Part shown: positions 15,629 through 26,316 of the stretch, in pieces
Position numbering within the stretch: the stretch's first letter is position 1
How the letters are laid out: every line of letters begins with the position of its first letter
Assembly (NCBI GenBank): GCA_028279515.1
Contig: JANQNQ010000004.1
Coordinates: 186,001 to 250,000 of the forward strand
DNA from: Flavobacteriaceae bacterium
GTDB taxonomy: Bacteria; Bacteroidota; Bacteroidia; Flavobacteriales; Flavobacteriaceae
Direction of reading: 5' to 3'
Length of the DNA stretch: 64,000 bases
Notes under the pieces: model-generated
Seen by the model: only the letters and a program-made list of their open reading frames with translations
What the model was told of the DNA's origin: nothing
The model's database searches: none
Position numbers and translations under genes: made by a program

Positions 15629-18600
15629 TTATGGTAATAGATTTTGTTCGTCCATGATGGCGAAATGGTTTTCAAGCGTCTCTTTACCTTGTCCTTCGAT
15701 CTTAGCTCTATATTCGGCAATGAACTCTTTGAATTGATCAGTGAACGGAATAAAGATGTTATTGTCAGGATTGTTAAAGCTTCGCATTACATTCAAGATA
15801 ACCTCTAACAGAACTTTGATATCACCTGAGGTAGATAATCGTTCTTCATCTTGACAACATAGTACACGATATAGTAACCTTAATTGCGCTTCTAAAATGT
15901 GTATCAAGTGCGAATCATCTCCTAGTACTTCGAGCAATACAGCCTGGGTATCTCTGATGACTTGGGAGAATTCTTCTTCTAATCTATTGTTGGTTGCATC
16001 TGAACCCGACAAATAGGCTTCAGGGTCATTCAGTACACCAAACGGAATTTCAGAATCTCCTGTCGAACCAGTGTATAACTCTACTGTGCGTTGCTTGAAT
16101 GGGAAGGCGAGTTCGGTTTCCCCGATATCAATGGCATTGAACAGTTCAAATTCCTCTTTGATCCTCTCGATGCCGTCTGGAATACAGGTATCTGCTGGTG
16201 GTACTTCTATTTCAACGGTAACGGTTCTTGGTCCGTCTACATCCACACCGCAGGTTTCACTACGTGCCTCAAGACTGATGGTCCAAGTGGTCGGCGAATT
16301 AGGTGTCAACTCAAATCGTAATTGTGATCGAGTAGATCTTCTAAATATCTGTCCGTTTACATTCCAGATGTAATCGTTGGCATTTTCTGAACTGTTAGAC
16401 AATACGAGTTCACTTCCTACTTGATTGGCAGTGAATTGAGCACTCGGCATCGGATTCACGGTCAACGTATCTGAGGTAGATTCTCCGTTTACGGTGAATT
16501 CCATTGCGTTGCCGAAGTTGGTGAATGATGGAGCGATTTCAATTTGTCCATCTGTATTATTCACGGTAACACCAGGAACTGCTGTAACAAGATCCACTGT
16601 GGCATCACTTGGTGTCACTTCAAAAGTAACTGTGATTGGCTCTTCGCCAAGACAGGTAGTGTTTTCTTCTAACTGTAATGAGATGAAGGTAAGCTCGTGC
16701 TCAATGGTCTCTCTACATCTTCCGTTGGTAATGGTCAAGGTTACGGTCACGGTGTTTTCTTCATTGACAGGAATCTTGTATTCATGTCTCGGATTCTCTT
16801 CGTTTCTGTTGTCTGGTAACGTGTCATCACCAAAGTCCCATAGATAGCTTACACCTTCAGGAAGTTCGTCTCCTTGAACCGTGAAGTTTACGACCGCGAT
16901 GTCACCTGCATATCTTGGATCAGACATGGTAAAGTCGAAGTCTGGTTTTCTATATACAGTAATTTTCGCATTGGTGATCTGATCGTTTACTTTAAATTCA
17001 ATTTCTTCGCCGTATAGTGATTCGTCAACAAGGGAAGCATCGAAATGGAATCTTCCATCAATTTGAACCACTCCTCCGTTTATACCTTCGTCTACATCGG
17101 CAGTAACGATACCATCTGCTGGCTCTACTTCGAAAGCGATTGGTTCGGTCTCGTCATCTAAACAGATGAAGCTAACCGGTAAACGTAATGATATTGGTTG
17201 CTTCGGAACGATAAACGCTACAGGTGAACAATCCGAACAACAGGTGTATGGCAGCGCAAAGTCTGCTACGACCGTATTTTCAGAAACGTTGGCAATAGGT
17301 TGAGCAAACAGGTCGCTGAGATTATCAAAAACGTTTGGATTGAAAATTGTCAGATCATTTCGATCAGGAAGCGCTGCGAGATTTAAGTTTGGATTCACCT
17401 GCGGGCCAATCGCCGGATTGATCGAAATATTTTCTGTTGCTGCTGTAAGCCCTGTACCGGCAGATAGACGTGTATTGGCTACAAAATTTGAGCTCAACAA
17501 ATTGGTGTTGGCCACACTTAGTGTAGACAGCGCAGGTTGTGCTAAGAGTAGATTTCCAAACGGACGAATCGGTCTTGCTTTGCCTTTGTATACCATGATA
17601 AAGGTACCGCCGGGCTTAACACCTGCTTTGTGTTCTAAGCCTGGATGTTTTTCAACGAACTTTGATAATAACTTCTTCTCAAGGATCTTTAGCTTACGCT
17701 TTTGGATCTCTTCGAGTAGCACTTCCATCTTTTTGGCAGCGCAACAGTTGATCGAAAGTTGATTGAGTAATAAGGCATATTGTTGCTCATATCCAATACG
17801 TTGATATGAAACCTCGGTATTGGCGTTGAATAACAGACGTGTCATGTTCTTTTTATAGGCTTCAACACGATCACACAAAGTGCTAACCGTTAGCTTGTAG
17901 TCGTTGATTCTCGCCGGACTCATCTCTACTACATTGTTTGGGATAAAGCGAGTGGCCACTTTTGTATAGGCGAGGATCTCATAAGGTTGTTCGATGGAAA
18001 CCTTTCTTATATCGGCATCCCAAGTACCGATCTCTTCGTTTTGATCGATCTGTGTTTTTACGATGTGTGTGATGTCCTCGGCTGAACCTTCTGGCTTTTC
18101 TTTCATCGCCTTTTCGACAATGTTACCAAGTACGTCCTCGTCGGTTTCTAGATTATCGATCACTACGGTATCTACATTGTAGGTCAATGGCAAACGCCCC
18201 ATAGTTCCTAGGCTGGCCTCAATGATGTTGGTATTGATTCGCAACCCTGAAGAAAGACGATCTGTGGTCGGAGACAACAAATTGCTTATTGAGCTAGACC
18301 TTGCTGCTGTAGAGCCTGTATTACCAGTATTGGTACTATCAGAACGGCCTAACAGGGATAGGGTAGCTTGTTGTGCTGTAAGCGTATAAAATTTATGCTG
18401 CCCTTGGTTGGCCAGGCTAAATCCAGAAAAGAATCTTGAGACTCCGGCATGTAGACAGTTTTGCTCAGCACGCCATGCTTTTAAGACTGCATTGAGATCT
18501 TCGAATTCACATTCGTAGTCTTCGATATTGATGCTGTCCAGGGTTTCGTCAATACTTAGCGCTTTGATATCAAAAGCCAATCCTTTTTCGGTTTTGATTG

Positions 18601-20065
18601 CATCCAGATCATTGAGCGCCGTACGATAATCTTTTCCTAAGTGTCCTTCGATGCGATAGAAGTCATGGTCATCGATATTATAGTCTAACGGATTTTGCAC
18701 AGCATCTCGTGATGACAAGTTGGCTATTTGGTATCCTAAGTTTTCATCTGCTTCGAACTTTTTGGTTTTGTCGTAGTTCCAGTTTTCGATCAGATTGTTG
18801 GTCGTCTGATAGTAATACGGGATCGATCGATCGCTGAGAACACGGGTGTAGTCGTTAGAAGGCGTTACCTTAATGTCTGTAAAGCTCGAAACAGGAATTC
18901 TATATTCTGTAAGCATAAAGTGCAAACGACGGATCAGCATGCGGATCTCTTCTAGTTTCTCTTTTCCATGTTGATGGATTGGAGAAGGATAGAAGTTGTG
19001 TCTGCACTGTAAATAGACCTCGTCTGGTTCTAATTCACCTAGCAACAAATGCTTTGGGAACGATGTCTTGTCTGGACAGCACTCTACACGTAGATCAAAC
19101 AACAAGCATTTGATTTCGTTATATGTTACCACTAGATCCTTAAGCAAGTCATAACGATATTGAATGTCAATCGGAATGTTATTGGTCTTGATATTGAACA
19201 GACTGTTCAACCTTAAGGTAATGGTATTGGTATCATTTACTGGAAGGCTGTCAATATCCAATAGGGTTCTAAAATCGTTATATAGCTTTAGAATTCCATC
19301 TTTTAAGAGTGTTAGAACGGTTGTGTTCTTGATGGCTCTTTTGTATTCGTCCTTTAGCCTAAAATAATTAGCGGTATTAGAGCTCAATGAAATGACCGTT
19401 TCTCCTGCTGAATTTTTGATGTAGCTGTTTTTGAGAATCACACGTTTTACATCGATCTCTGGAAGGTTGATATACTTTTTGGTGTTGTTATGCTTGTCAA
19501 ATATTGGATCCTTGGTTTCGCTGGCGATCTTAGGTACGTCATCTTTGTCGATCAAGAGCATTCTTACGTTGGCTACTTGCTCTTGGCCTTGACTATCACA
19601 GTCTGTTGATGTACACAATGTTTCGTCCTTCGCGAAGTTTTCTAGGTATAATAGAACGACTTTTTCGTCTAAGTCAACCACTGTATTTAACAGGGTTGCC
19701 CCGTTGTCTGCGGCCTCATCAGCGTTGAACAACTCTATTAACGGAATTCCGCTAAAACGTGCATATTTGGCATCATCATCATCAAATCTTTTGGCATGTG
19801 TGTATGCCTTTCCGTCAAATGCAATGAGGTCACCGTCTGTAGTAACAGCACATCCTTTTGACACATCGATCTGCGTGTTTTCCTGATAGGTTACCTGCAT
19901 TCCGCAGGCGATACCTACGCCATCAAGGCATACTCGGCTAAGGCGGTCTTGACATTCAAAATAGTCAATGATCTCGTTTAGCTGTGTAGCCGTGAGTACT
20001 TGATCGTCTACAAAGCTTCTGTAGGCGTACTCTTTTGGTTCTTTATCTAATCGTATTGTAGCCAT
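15629..20065 (-). CDS. 1478-aa PKD/Ig-containing eCIS protein at the Afp13 position
   Basis: The gene lies between the Afp12-like wedge gene and the tape measure gene, where Afp and PVC loci carry the tail fibre (Afp13/Pvc13). The N-terminus (FVDDQVLTATQLNEIIDYF) resembles the start of structural proteins that dock on baseplates. Residues about 30-930 form a unique, partly helical region with many Asp/Asn pairs. Residues 960-1260 hold Ig-like beta domains, including a clear PKD domain with YLWDFGDD (W1076) and NPRHEY. A helical C-terminus of about 180 residues follows. There is no signal peptide, as expected for a particle released by lysis. A peripheral baseplate, cage or receptor-binding role is inferred; I see no coiled-coil or trimeric-fibre repeats. 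Confidence 0.75.
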   Translation of the reverse strand: MATIRLDKEPKEYAYRSFVDDQVLTATQLNEIIDYFECQDRLSRVCLDGVGIACGMQVTYQENTQIDVSKGCAVTTDGDLIAFDGKAYTHAKRFDDDDAKYARFSGIPLIELFNADEAADNGATLLNTVVDLDEKVVLLYLENFAKDETLCTSTDCDSQGQEQVANVRMLLIDKDDVPKIASETKDPIFDKHNNTKKYINLPEIDVKRVILKNSYIKNSAGETVISLSSNTANYFRLKDEYKRAIKNTTVLTLLKDGILKLYNDFRTLLDIDSLPVNDTNTITLRLNSLFNIKTNNIPIDIQYRYDLLKDLVVTYNEIKCLLFDLRVECCPDKTSFPKHLLLGELEPDEVYLQCRHNFYPSPIHQHGKEKLEEIRMLIRRLHFMLTEYRIPVSSFTDIKVTPSNDYTRVLSDRSIPYYYQTTNNLIENWNYDKTKKFEADENLGYQIANLSSRDAVQNPLDYNIDDHDFYRIEGHLGKDYRTALNDLDAIKTEKGLAFDIKALSIDETLDSINIEDYECEFEDLNAVLKAWRAEQNCLHAGVSRFFSGFSLANQGQHKFYTLTAQQATLSLLGRSDSTNTGNTGSTAARSSSISNLLSPTTDRLSSGLRINTNIIEASLGTMGRLPLTYNVDTVVIDNLETDEDVLGNIVEKAMKEKPEGSAEDITHIVKTQIDQNEEIGTWDADIRKVSIEQPYEILAYTKVATRFIPNNVVEMSPARINDYKLTVSTLCDRVEAYKKNMTRLLFNANTEVSYQRIGYEQQYALLLNQLSINCCAAKKMEVLLEEIQKRKLKILEKKLLSKFVEKHPGLEHKAGVKPGGTFIMVYKGKARPIRPFGNLLLAQPALSTLSVANTNLLSSNFVANTRLSAGTGLTAATENISINPAIGPQVNPNLNLAALPDRNDLTIFNPNVFDNLSDLFAQPIANVSENTVVADFALPYTCCSDCSPVAFIVPKQPISLRLPVSFICLDDETEPIAFEVEPADGIVTADVDEGINGGVVQIDGRFHFDASLVDESLYGEEIEFKVNDQITNAKITVYRKPDFDFTMSDPRYAGDIAVVNFTVQGDELPEGVSYLWDFGDDTLPDNRNEENPRHEYKIPVNEENTVTVTLTITNGRCRETIEHELTFISLQLEENTTCLGEEPITVTFEVTPSDATVDLVTAVPGVTVNNTDGQIEIAPSFTNFGNAMEFTVNGESTSDTLTVNPMPSAQFTANQVGSELVLSNSSENANDYIWNVNGQIFRRSTRSQLRFELTPNSPTTWTISLEARSETCGVDVDGPRTVTVEIEVPPADTCIPDGIERIKEEFELFNAIDIGETELAFPFKQRTVELYTGSTGDSEIPFGVLNDPEAYLSGSDATNNRLEEEFSQVIRDTQAVLLEVLGDDSHLIHILEAQLRLLYRVLCCQDEERLSTSGDIKVLLEVILNVMRSFNNPDNNIFIPFTDQFKEFIAEYRAKIEGQGKETLENHFAIMDEQNLLP

Positions 20066-20077
20066 GGTTGTATTCTT

Positions 20078-22876
20078 TTAAAGGTTTCCAATATTTGTTC
20101 TTCCTAGTATGATCTTGTTTCCTTCTGTCTCGGTCTCATCGTTATCACAATCGTGTAACCTTCCGGTGTGGTAGATCGTGTTGACACCATTTAGACAGTC
20201 TTTAAATTCTTCGAGTGTATCTCGATATTCTTGTATTTGCGTATTGTTCAGCGGATGGTTTTCACATTTGTGCTGAAGCTTCTCTAAAAAGTCTTTGTAT
20301 TTTTCTTGAAGGTTTAGCATATCATTTTCTTCATCTGGCACAAGTCCTTTGATATGGCCGATCCAACAGATTTTGGCCAAAATGTGCGCTGGGATTTCTT
20401 CTCGTATAATTTTTTCCATGTACGCCCTAAAATCTACATTGGCAAAGCGTGATGTCCATCCGGGCATTACGACCGACACTCGATATGAATATGGATCTAA
20501 TGGCCCGCAGCTGGTGCAATCGCCATCCATACAAGCGGGCATAAATACCTCTGTCGGAGCATCGGGCGGGGGAGATGTGGTCGTTTTTTTACGTTGATTG
20601 GTTTTGGTTGAATGGTAGGTGTCTGGTCGCAACAGAATATGTTCGATCAAATACATACCTTCTTCTTCGGCATCCAAGTTTTCCATGAACGCAATGATCT
20701 CATCACGTTTTTGAATCGATGCTTCTTCGGTACTGGTATAAGCTATTCTACGACATACCACCCAAGCTTCGCTTTCAGTGTCGGTAACCAATGGATTGGT
20801 TAGATTGAAATAAGTCTTGGTCCCTGTCTTTGTTTGCTTGACATCATAGTTATTAACATCGCGCGCTAGCTTGAAGGTCAAGAACAGTTCATCAAAGGCG
20901 GCTGCCAATGTATGGTAGTGCTTGCTTGAAGATAATAGGATGTTATTACCGTCCTTGATTCGCCAGCGATACTCTGCGATGTTGTCATCGTCTATTTCGT
21001 TGTATACTTCAACTACATCCGAAAGCAGGTTTCTTCGGCTAAAGTCGACAATACCATTGAGTCGGGCGATACGCTTTTGAGCGCCCGAAACGTTCTCTGT
21101 GTCCCAAACTTCGGGATCACAGTAGTTGAACCCGAGCCCTCTTTCACAGCTTAGTTCTTTGTAATCCTCGACAAAACGGGCTTTGGCCTTCAATACTTCG
21201 TCATTGGCGGCTTCACCGTATAGGATTTTCATCATAAAGGCGTAATCACTAAAACGTTCGGCGAACCTTCCGATCAGGTGATCCAGAAGCTGATTTCTAC
21301 GTTCAAAGTAGATATCGTCTTCATCTTTATCTGCTGTATTTTTTAGTTTATTTAGAATGTCGATCAACGTGTCTTCATAAGTTGATGTATCGACGATTTC
21401 CTCAAAGTCTTTGATGTCCAAAACTTCTTGAGAGAAATAGGTTTGTTTCTCTGCAGGCGACAGATCAGCAATGGTATTAACCGTATACAGTTGCTGAAGA
21501 TTCTCGTCAACTGACAGTAGATCCTTGGCTCTTGCCAAATGTGCAAAATAGTTGGCCAATATCTGATCAAAGAAGAGCAGATACCCCTTGAGTTGTTTTG
21601 CTTTGGCCTTACGTGCTTTAGGCACTACGTCAGACAATCCGAATGGCGAAATACCATAGGTGTCTGGAAAATCATTTTGTATGGTGGTAAAATCGCCAGG
21701 GCTGCTGAAATCTCCAAGTGGCATTTCGACATCTTCGGTAAAGATCTTTTCTAACGCCTGCTTTTCCTCTAATTTCAATTGCTCTTCGATGGTTTCCACT
21801 CGATCTTCATCAACTCCAATAGGAAGTAATCCTTTTGTATAGTTAAAGACACTTTTTCCGCATAAAACAGGCTTGTGATTGTCTTTAATACATAGGATCC
21901 ATTTGTCAAGATCAAAGCCTGAATCTTCATCGCAATTTCCCAGGGCGATATCCTTTATCACCTTGACACCCTTGATTTCCATGATGATCTTAATGATATC
22001 TGAGAGTCGCACCTCCTTGCGAAGCGCCGCCTCTTTTAGCTCGATTGTGTCAATAAATCCGCCCTGGTAATCTTGCAGTTCTGCTGGTGTTTTCGGAAAC
22101 ACCACTGGACCTTCGAAAATTTGGTCCGTTGTGTACTTTTTATCATACATCTCCTGAAGAGTGTAAAACTTCACAGAAGGTGCTAGATAATGCGTTAATG
22201 CTCTGTTGATCTGTGCCTGGATAAGCTCTTCATCGGCATCTGGTTCGAGGTCGATATAGGCGCATACAGAAATGGGTTGTTCAGGAATCTTGCAAACGTT
22301 CACAAGGTCTTCACAAAGGTTTCTGTTGTCCATGTAGATGGCCTTGACCTTATCAAGAACGGCCTGTTCGTCTTCTACATCCTCTTCAAAATCAATGTAT
22401 ATATCATTAAGCCCTTTTAGGGTAAAATCTTTTTGCTCGTTAGGTAATAAGCCTTCAAACTTGGTATACGACATGGTCTCGTCCTTGCAATTGATATACA
22501 TCTTTTGCTCGTGCTTTACGATCCATGCGTTCTTTACTTCTTTTAGGTGAATGAATAGCTTTCTATAATCTAGCGCAGTCACAGGCTTTGAAGGCAGGAT
22601 ATTGATGGCCGACAAAAACTGCTTGTGCATGTTATTGAGGTTGTCGGTCTCAGAGGCCAATAAGTTCTGAATCGGCATTTCGATGCGTTGCGAAAGGTCT
22701 GTGATTGCATAACATAGCATTTCTAGGATCGTGATACCTGGGTCATGCGTATTGTAGTCAGTCCAGAGTTTACTGCCAAATTTTTCGATGTAATCAAAAC
22801 CGGCCTTTCTCAAGAACTCAAAATCCAGATCATCCTTAGAGCTTATATTTTTAGGTATGGTGATTGTTTTCTTCAT
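20078..22876 (-). CDS. eCIS baseplate wedge protein (Afp12 / gp7-like)
   Basis: A 932-aa soluble protein. The N-terminal region KLWTDYNTHDPGITILEMLC followed by YAITDLSQRI is a hallmark of the large wedge subunit encoded after the baseplate J-like gene in eCIS loci (Afp12/Pvc12). The middle carries another conserved wedge stretch (QLKGYLLFFDQILANYFAHL). The C-terminal part has a Cys-rich insert (PACMDGDCTSCGPLDPYSYR) followed by VVMPGWTSRFANVDFR, seen in Bacteroidota versions. It starts 1 bp after the stop of the baseplate J-like gene. Together these two build the wedge around the spike. Confidence 0.87.
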   Translation of the reverse strand: MKKTITIPKNISSKDDLDFEFLRKAGFDYIEKFGSKLWTDYNTHDPGITILEMLCYAITDLSQRIEMPIQNLLASETDNLNNMHKQFLSAINILPSKPVTALDYRKLFIHLKEVKNAWIVKHEQKMYINCKDETMSYTKFEGLLPNEQKDFTLKGLNDIYIDFEEDVEDEQAVLDKVKAIYMDNRNLCEDLVNVCKIPEQPISVCAYIDLEPDADEELIQAQINRALTHYLAPSVKFYTLQEMYDKKYTTDQIFEGPVVFPKTPAELQDYQGGFIDTIELKEAALRKEVRLSDIIKIIMEIKGVKVIKDIALGNCDEDSGFDLDKWILCIKDNHKPVLCGKSVFNYTKGLLPIGVDEDRVETIEEQLKLEEKQALEKIFTEDVEMPLGDFSSPGDFTTIQNDFPDTYGISPFGLSDVVPKARKAKAKQLKGYLLFFDQILANYFAHLARAKDLLSVDENLQQLYTVNTIADLSPAEKQTYFSQEVLDIKDFEEIVDTSTYEDTLIDILNKLKNTADKDEDDIYFERRNQLLDHLIGRFAERFSDYAFMMKILYGEAANDEVLKAKARFVEDYKELSCERGLGFNYCDPEVWDTENVSGAQKRIARLNGIVDFSRRNLLSDVVEVYNEIDDDNIAEYRWRIKDGNNILLSSSKHYHTLAAAFDELFLTFKLARDVNNYDVKQTKTGTKTYFNLTNPLVTDTESEAWVVCRRIAYTSTEEASIQKRDEIIAFMENLDAEEEGMYLIEHILLRPDTYHSTKTNQRKKTTTSPPPDAPTEVFMPACMDGDCTSCGPLDPYSYRVSVVMPGWTSRFANVDFRAYMEKIIREEIPAHILAKICWIGHIKGLVPDEENDMLNLQEKYKDFLEKLQHKCENHPLNNTQIQEYRDTLEEFKDCLNGVNTIYHTGRLHDCDNDETETEGNKIILGRTNIGNL

Positions 22877-22877
22877 C

Positions 22878-25800
22878 TTATGCTAATTCACATTCTTTAA
22901 TACTGATGACTTCTTTGATCACATGCTCATTCCATTTTACTGAGGTGAGAATCACTCTCGAGTTGGCCGGAATGACCTTATCTACGGTATCGAAAAGCTT
23001 GTCTCCTTCAGAGTTTACCTTTCCGTTTTCAACTTGCAGCTCAAAATCTTTGATATAGTCTACATATTCTAGTTTTTCGATATAATGGATCATGACACTT
23101 TTGTGAAGCGTAAGTCCAAAATTGATCTCGGCCGTTTCTTCATAGGCCCAAGGCGCCAAGAATTTGGTAATGTCTCGTTGCAGCTCTTTGGCGTAGAAAT
23201 TCTCATCTCGCCCTTCATAGAACTTCACTTTCAAGGCCACCCGAACTTCCTGATACGTAGGGTTATCGACCGCTGCATCTACATGCAGTGTGTTTAGGGC
23301 ATTGATGAATGTTTGTATTTCATTTCTTTTGGCCTTACTAATTCGTGGCTTGTAGATATCAAAGATGTTCTGATTGATGATATTCGGAATCACGATAACA
23401 GTTACATCACCAGGCGACAACTCTGAATCTTTGGAGGTGTGCTTAAGGCAGTTGGCCTTGTAAATATTTGGAAATTGCTGAAGCACCAAGTGCTCGTAAT
23501 CCCAAATGGTGATAGCACGCTGCTTGTGACGTAAACGCTCGCTGACACGTCTGTAAAACTGCTCATCGGTTTCTTTGGGAACTCCGCCGAATGAGCTATA
23601 CGGTTGTGAAACTCCTTTTAACGTAGCCAGACGCTCAACCATCTTTGAGATGGTTCCTTCTGGGAGTCCTGTTTCGAGATGTGCTAAATTGTTGTTCTTA
23701 TCAAAGAAGGTTGCCAACTGTGCTTGTGTATGAATATTCACCGCTTGGCATACTGCATCGAATTCTTTGACGTTGGTCAATCGGATCCAGAAAAGATCTT
23801 TTGGTAATAAGGTGTTGTCGTTGGTGGCTTCCTTCGGAATCGATACCTTCACAATGCCCGATTTCAAAATGTTATCGGTATTGTTTGAAACAATATAGTT
23901 CTCATTCAAAGGTTTCCATTCATTGTCGCTCAAAATATCCCAAGCGATCACCTCGTCATTTTGATAGGTTTGTGCGCCTTCATATTCTGGGTTTTCACTT
24001 CCTTCTAAAACTTGTATAAGTAAGGATATCAGTTGTAACTGTTCGGCATTTTCGATGCCTATATACAGTTCGCCGTACTCATAGTTTGGTACTAAAGTGC
24101 ATAGATTGTTATTTAAGAAATCGTGCTGAGACTTTAAGAACGGGTGCTGTTCGGCTTGTCCAAAAGGCCCTTCGTGAAACAGCTCAACATTTTCGTCAAG
24201 GTAGTCTGTTAACTTGCCCTTTTCATCCTTGCTTTCCTGATTGAAGGTTTTGGTAGTCGTCGCCGAATACCCTAATCTCATGGTTTCAACTATGGGCGTA
24301 TAAGGCTCATTAGGAACCAGTGCGCTACGCGCTTCCCAGCTGCTACCAACTTGTTCAAAGTATTCTTGTTTTGATAACGCTACTGCATAGATCTTTGGAA
24401 AAAGATCGTGCAAGAATGATTGCTGAAGCGATACACGAATAAATCCTTTTTTTGCACTGGCCGAAAAGCTCTCTTGCTGTATAGGATTTGCAAATAGGTC
24501 AAAGACCCCGCCTACGATTTTTCCGGTGTTTCCTTCAAAGCCGAAGTTTTTTTCTATGGTGGAAGCGAGTTTGTCATTCGCGAATTTTCCGCCTATACCA
24601 AATCCGCCACCGAAAATGGGAATGATTATTGGTCCTGAGACCTCTACTTTTTCAAAATCAGATGGAGAGGTAGTAGGTTGACCAAAAGAAATGTTTGCTT
24701 GATAGCTTCCGGCTGAATTATTGAATAGGGTAAAGGTAGGACCACCGTCTGGGTTGTCCTGATCTTCCCACTTTTTATCTTCAAGGGTGCTTACTTTTAC
24801 TTGGAAGGTTTCATCGTTGTCAACGATCAATCCTTCGTCTAAGCTTGTGTTGGTGTAGTTGTCTGTGTTAAGGGTATAGGTGTTTTTACCGAGATTTTTC
24901 AAATGACGATCTCTATACGCTATATAGTGTTCTTTGAAATGGTCAATACCACTAGGGTTGGTTCCATCACCATATAGAGGAGTATCTTTCCAGGTGAGGT
25001 CGAAGTTGATATTGCTCCATTGCTTGTTAAGCGCTTCTTGACAACCAATGTAAAGATTAGAACCTTTAACAGGTTGTGGTCCAAAAGCGTGGAATGGTTT
25101 AGAGGCGTCAAGTCTTCCCAGATCGTTCTCGATAATGAGGTTTTGCATATCGCTCACCGTTACATCGATCTTGATCTTCTGGACTTTTTTCTTTCTAATG
25201 GTTTTGTACAGCGAGTATCCTTTTTTGGTTTCCTCATTTTTTAAGAGGAAACGTGCCACAGGGTTGACCGACGTGAAGAACTCACCAAGGGCTTCCTGGT
25301 TGTATGGAACGATCGCATCTAAGGCTTCGCTGAGAATGACTTTCAATTTGAGTGTCTTACCAGAAACTGAAGAGCCATTGATATCTACCTGCGCCGGAAT
25401 CCATTCCTTTTCACCGCTGAAGAATACGTTTACCGAATCGGTTAGGTTTTGCTTTGAGAAGCCCGAAAGGTTTGAATTGAAGGTAATCGAAAAGGTAACT
25501 TCTCTGAGCCCTTCACTCAACAATAAAATAGGAGAGGCTACAGAAAATCCGATCTTCGCATTTGGTAGAGAAGGGTATCCTTCTTCGATTTGCTTGTGTG
25601 TTTGATGGTCCGGATGTCCAAAAGGCCACCACTGCACTTGATCATCGGGAAAACCTTCGCCCAATCCGTCTGAAGAATTGGCGACGTCACTGTATTTGAC
25701 ACCCTTGTTGGGATAGTGATATACATTTTTTATGCTCGATACTTGTGCTTTGCTCACCACGATCTCTTCATCGGTGGTAAAGACCATTTTGTTACCATCT

Positions 25801-26297
25801 ACATCTTTTCCTGCATCCAATTCGGTTCCTTTGTCAACTTTAACTTCAGTTGCCTTTTTTGCCAACTCGAAGAGTACATGCACTTGATCAGAAACTGCTT
25901 CTTTATGTTTTAGGCTCAGTACTTCCTTGTAATAAAAGTCTAAGTGACGTTTTGTTACATTGTTAATGCGCTTTTGACTAAACTCGATGAGCTTTAGAAA
26001 GCATGCAAACAACGCTAGGTGAGGGGTGAGATCGTTGTCTTTTTCAATATCTGAAAGCAACGTCTCTACGGTTTCCTTTTCTAAAAAGAAATCTTGCCAG
26101 TGGCCACTTGTCGTATTGGTGAGGGTGCTAAAGTAATTTACGCTTTCGGCAAATTGATAGGCAAACTCCATCCAATCTTCAAGACTTAGGTCATGAAGTT
26201 TTACGGAAGCGGGATCCAAGGCCTCGACGAATCTTCGGCTTTGGTCTGTACCGTTTCTTTTGAGTAGTATGTCGCTATGGTTACATTTTTTGCTCAT
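22878..26297 (-). CDS. eCIS baseplate J / gp6-like wedge protein (Afp11)
   Basis: A 1139-aa protein. The region around residues 890-960 (PYSSFGGVPKETDEQFYRRV, then SERLRHKQRAITIWDYEHLV) is the diagnostic part of the baseplate J/gp6 family as found in Afp11. The N-terminus (LSLEDWMEFAYQFAESVNYF) and the repeated VLFELAKKATEVKVDKGTEL region match the eCIS version. The long middle part is beta-rich. The gene directly follows the gp25-like gene and precedes the Afp12-like gene, the usual order 9-10-11-12 of eCIS baseplates. The protein would polymerise as wedges linking the spike hub to the sheath. Confidence 0.9.
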   Translation of the reverse strand: MSKKCNHSDILLKRNGTDQSRRFVEALDPASVKLHDLSLEDWMEFAYQFAESVNYFSTLTNTTSGHWQDFFLEKETVETLLSDIEKDNDLTPHLALFACFLKLIEFSQKRINNVTKRHLDFYYKEVLSLKHKEAVSDQVHVLFELAKKATEVKVDKGTELDAGKDVDGNKMVFTTDEEIVVSKAQVSSIKNVYHYPNKGVKYSDVANSSDGLGEGFPDDQVQWWPFGHPDHQTHKQIEEGYPSLPNAKIGFSVASPILLLSEGLREVTFSITFNSNLSGFSKQNLTDSVNVFFSGEKEWIPAQVDINGSSVSGKTLKLKVILSEALDAIVPYNQEALGEFFTSVNPVARFLLKNEETKKGYSLYKTIRKKKVQKIKIDVTVSDMQNLIIENDLGRLDASKPFHAFGPQPVKGSNLYIGCQEALNKQWSNINFDLTWKDTPLYGDGTNPSGIDHFKEHYIAYRDRHLKNLGKNTYTLNTDNYTNTSLDEGLIVDNDETFQVKVSTLEDKKWEDQDNPDGGPTFTLFNNSAGSYQANISFGQPTTSPSDFEKVEVSGPIIIPIFGGGFGIGGKFANDKLASTIEKNFGFEGNTGKIVGGVFDLFANPIQQESFSASAKKGFIRVSLQQSFLHDLFPKIYAVALSKQEYFEQVGSSWEARSALVPNEPYTPIVETMRLGYSATTTKTFNQESKDEKGKLTDYLDENVELFHEGPFGQAEQHPFLKSQHDFLNNNLCTLVPNYEYGELYIGIENAEQLQLISLLIQVLEGSENPEYEGAQTYQNDEVIAWDILSDNEWKPLNENYIVSNNTDNILKSGIVKVSIPKEATNDNTLLPKDLFWIRLTNVKEFDAVCQAVNIHTQAQLATFFDKNNNLAHLETGLPEGTISKMVERLATLKGVSQPYSSFGGVPKETDEQFYRRVSERLRHKQRAITIWDYEHLVLQQFPNIYKANCLKHTSKDSELSPGDVTVIVIPNIINQNIFDIYKPRISKAKRNEIQTFINALNTLHVDAAVDNPTYQEVRVALKVKFYEGRDENFYAKELQRDITKFLAPWAYEETAEINFGLTLHKSVMIHYIEKLEYVDYIKDFELQVENGKVNSEGDKLFDTVDKVIPANSRVILTSVKWNEHVIKEVISIKECELA

Positions 26298-26316
26298 GTT
26301 GTTCTATTCATGTGAT

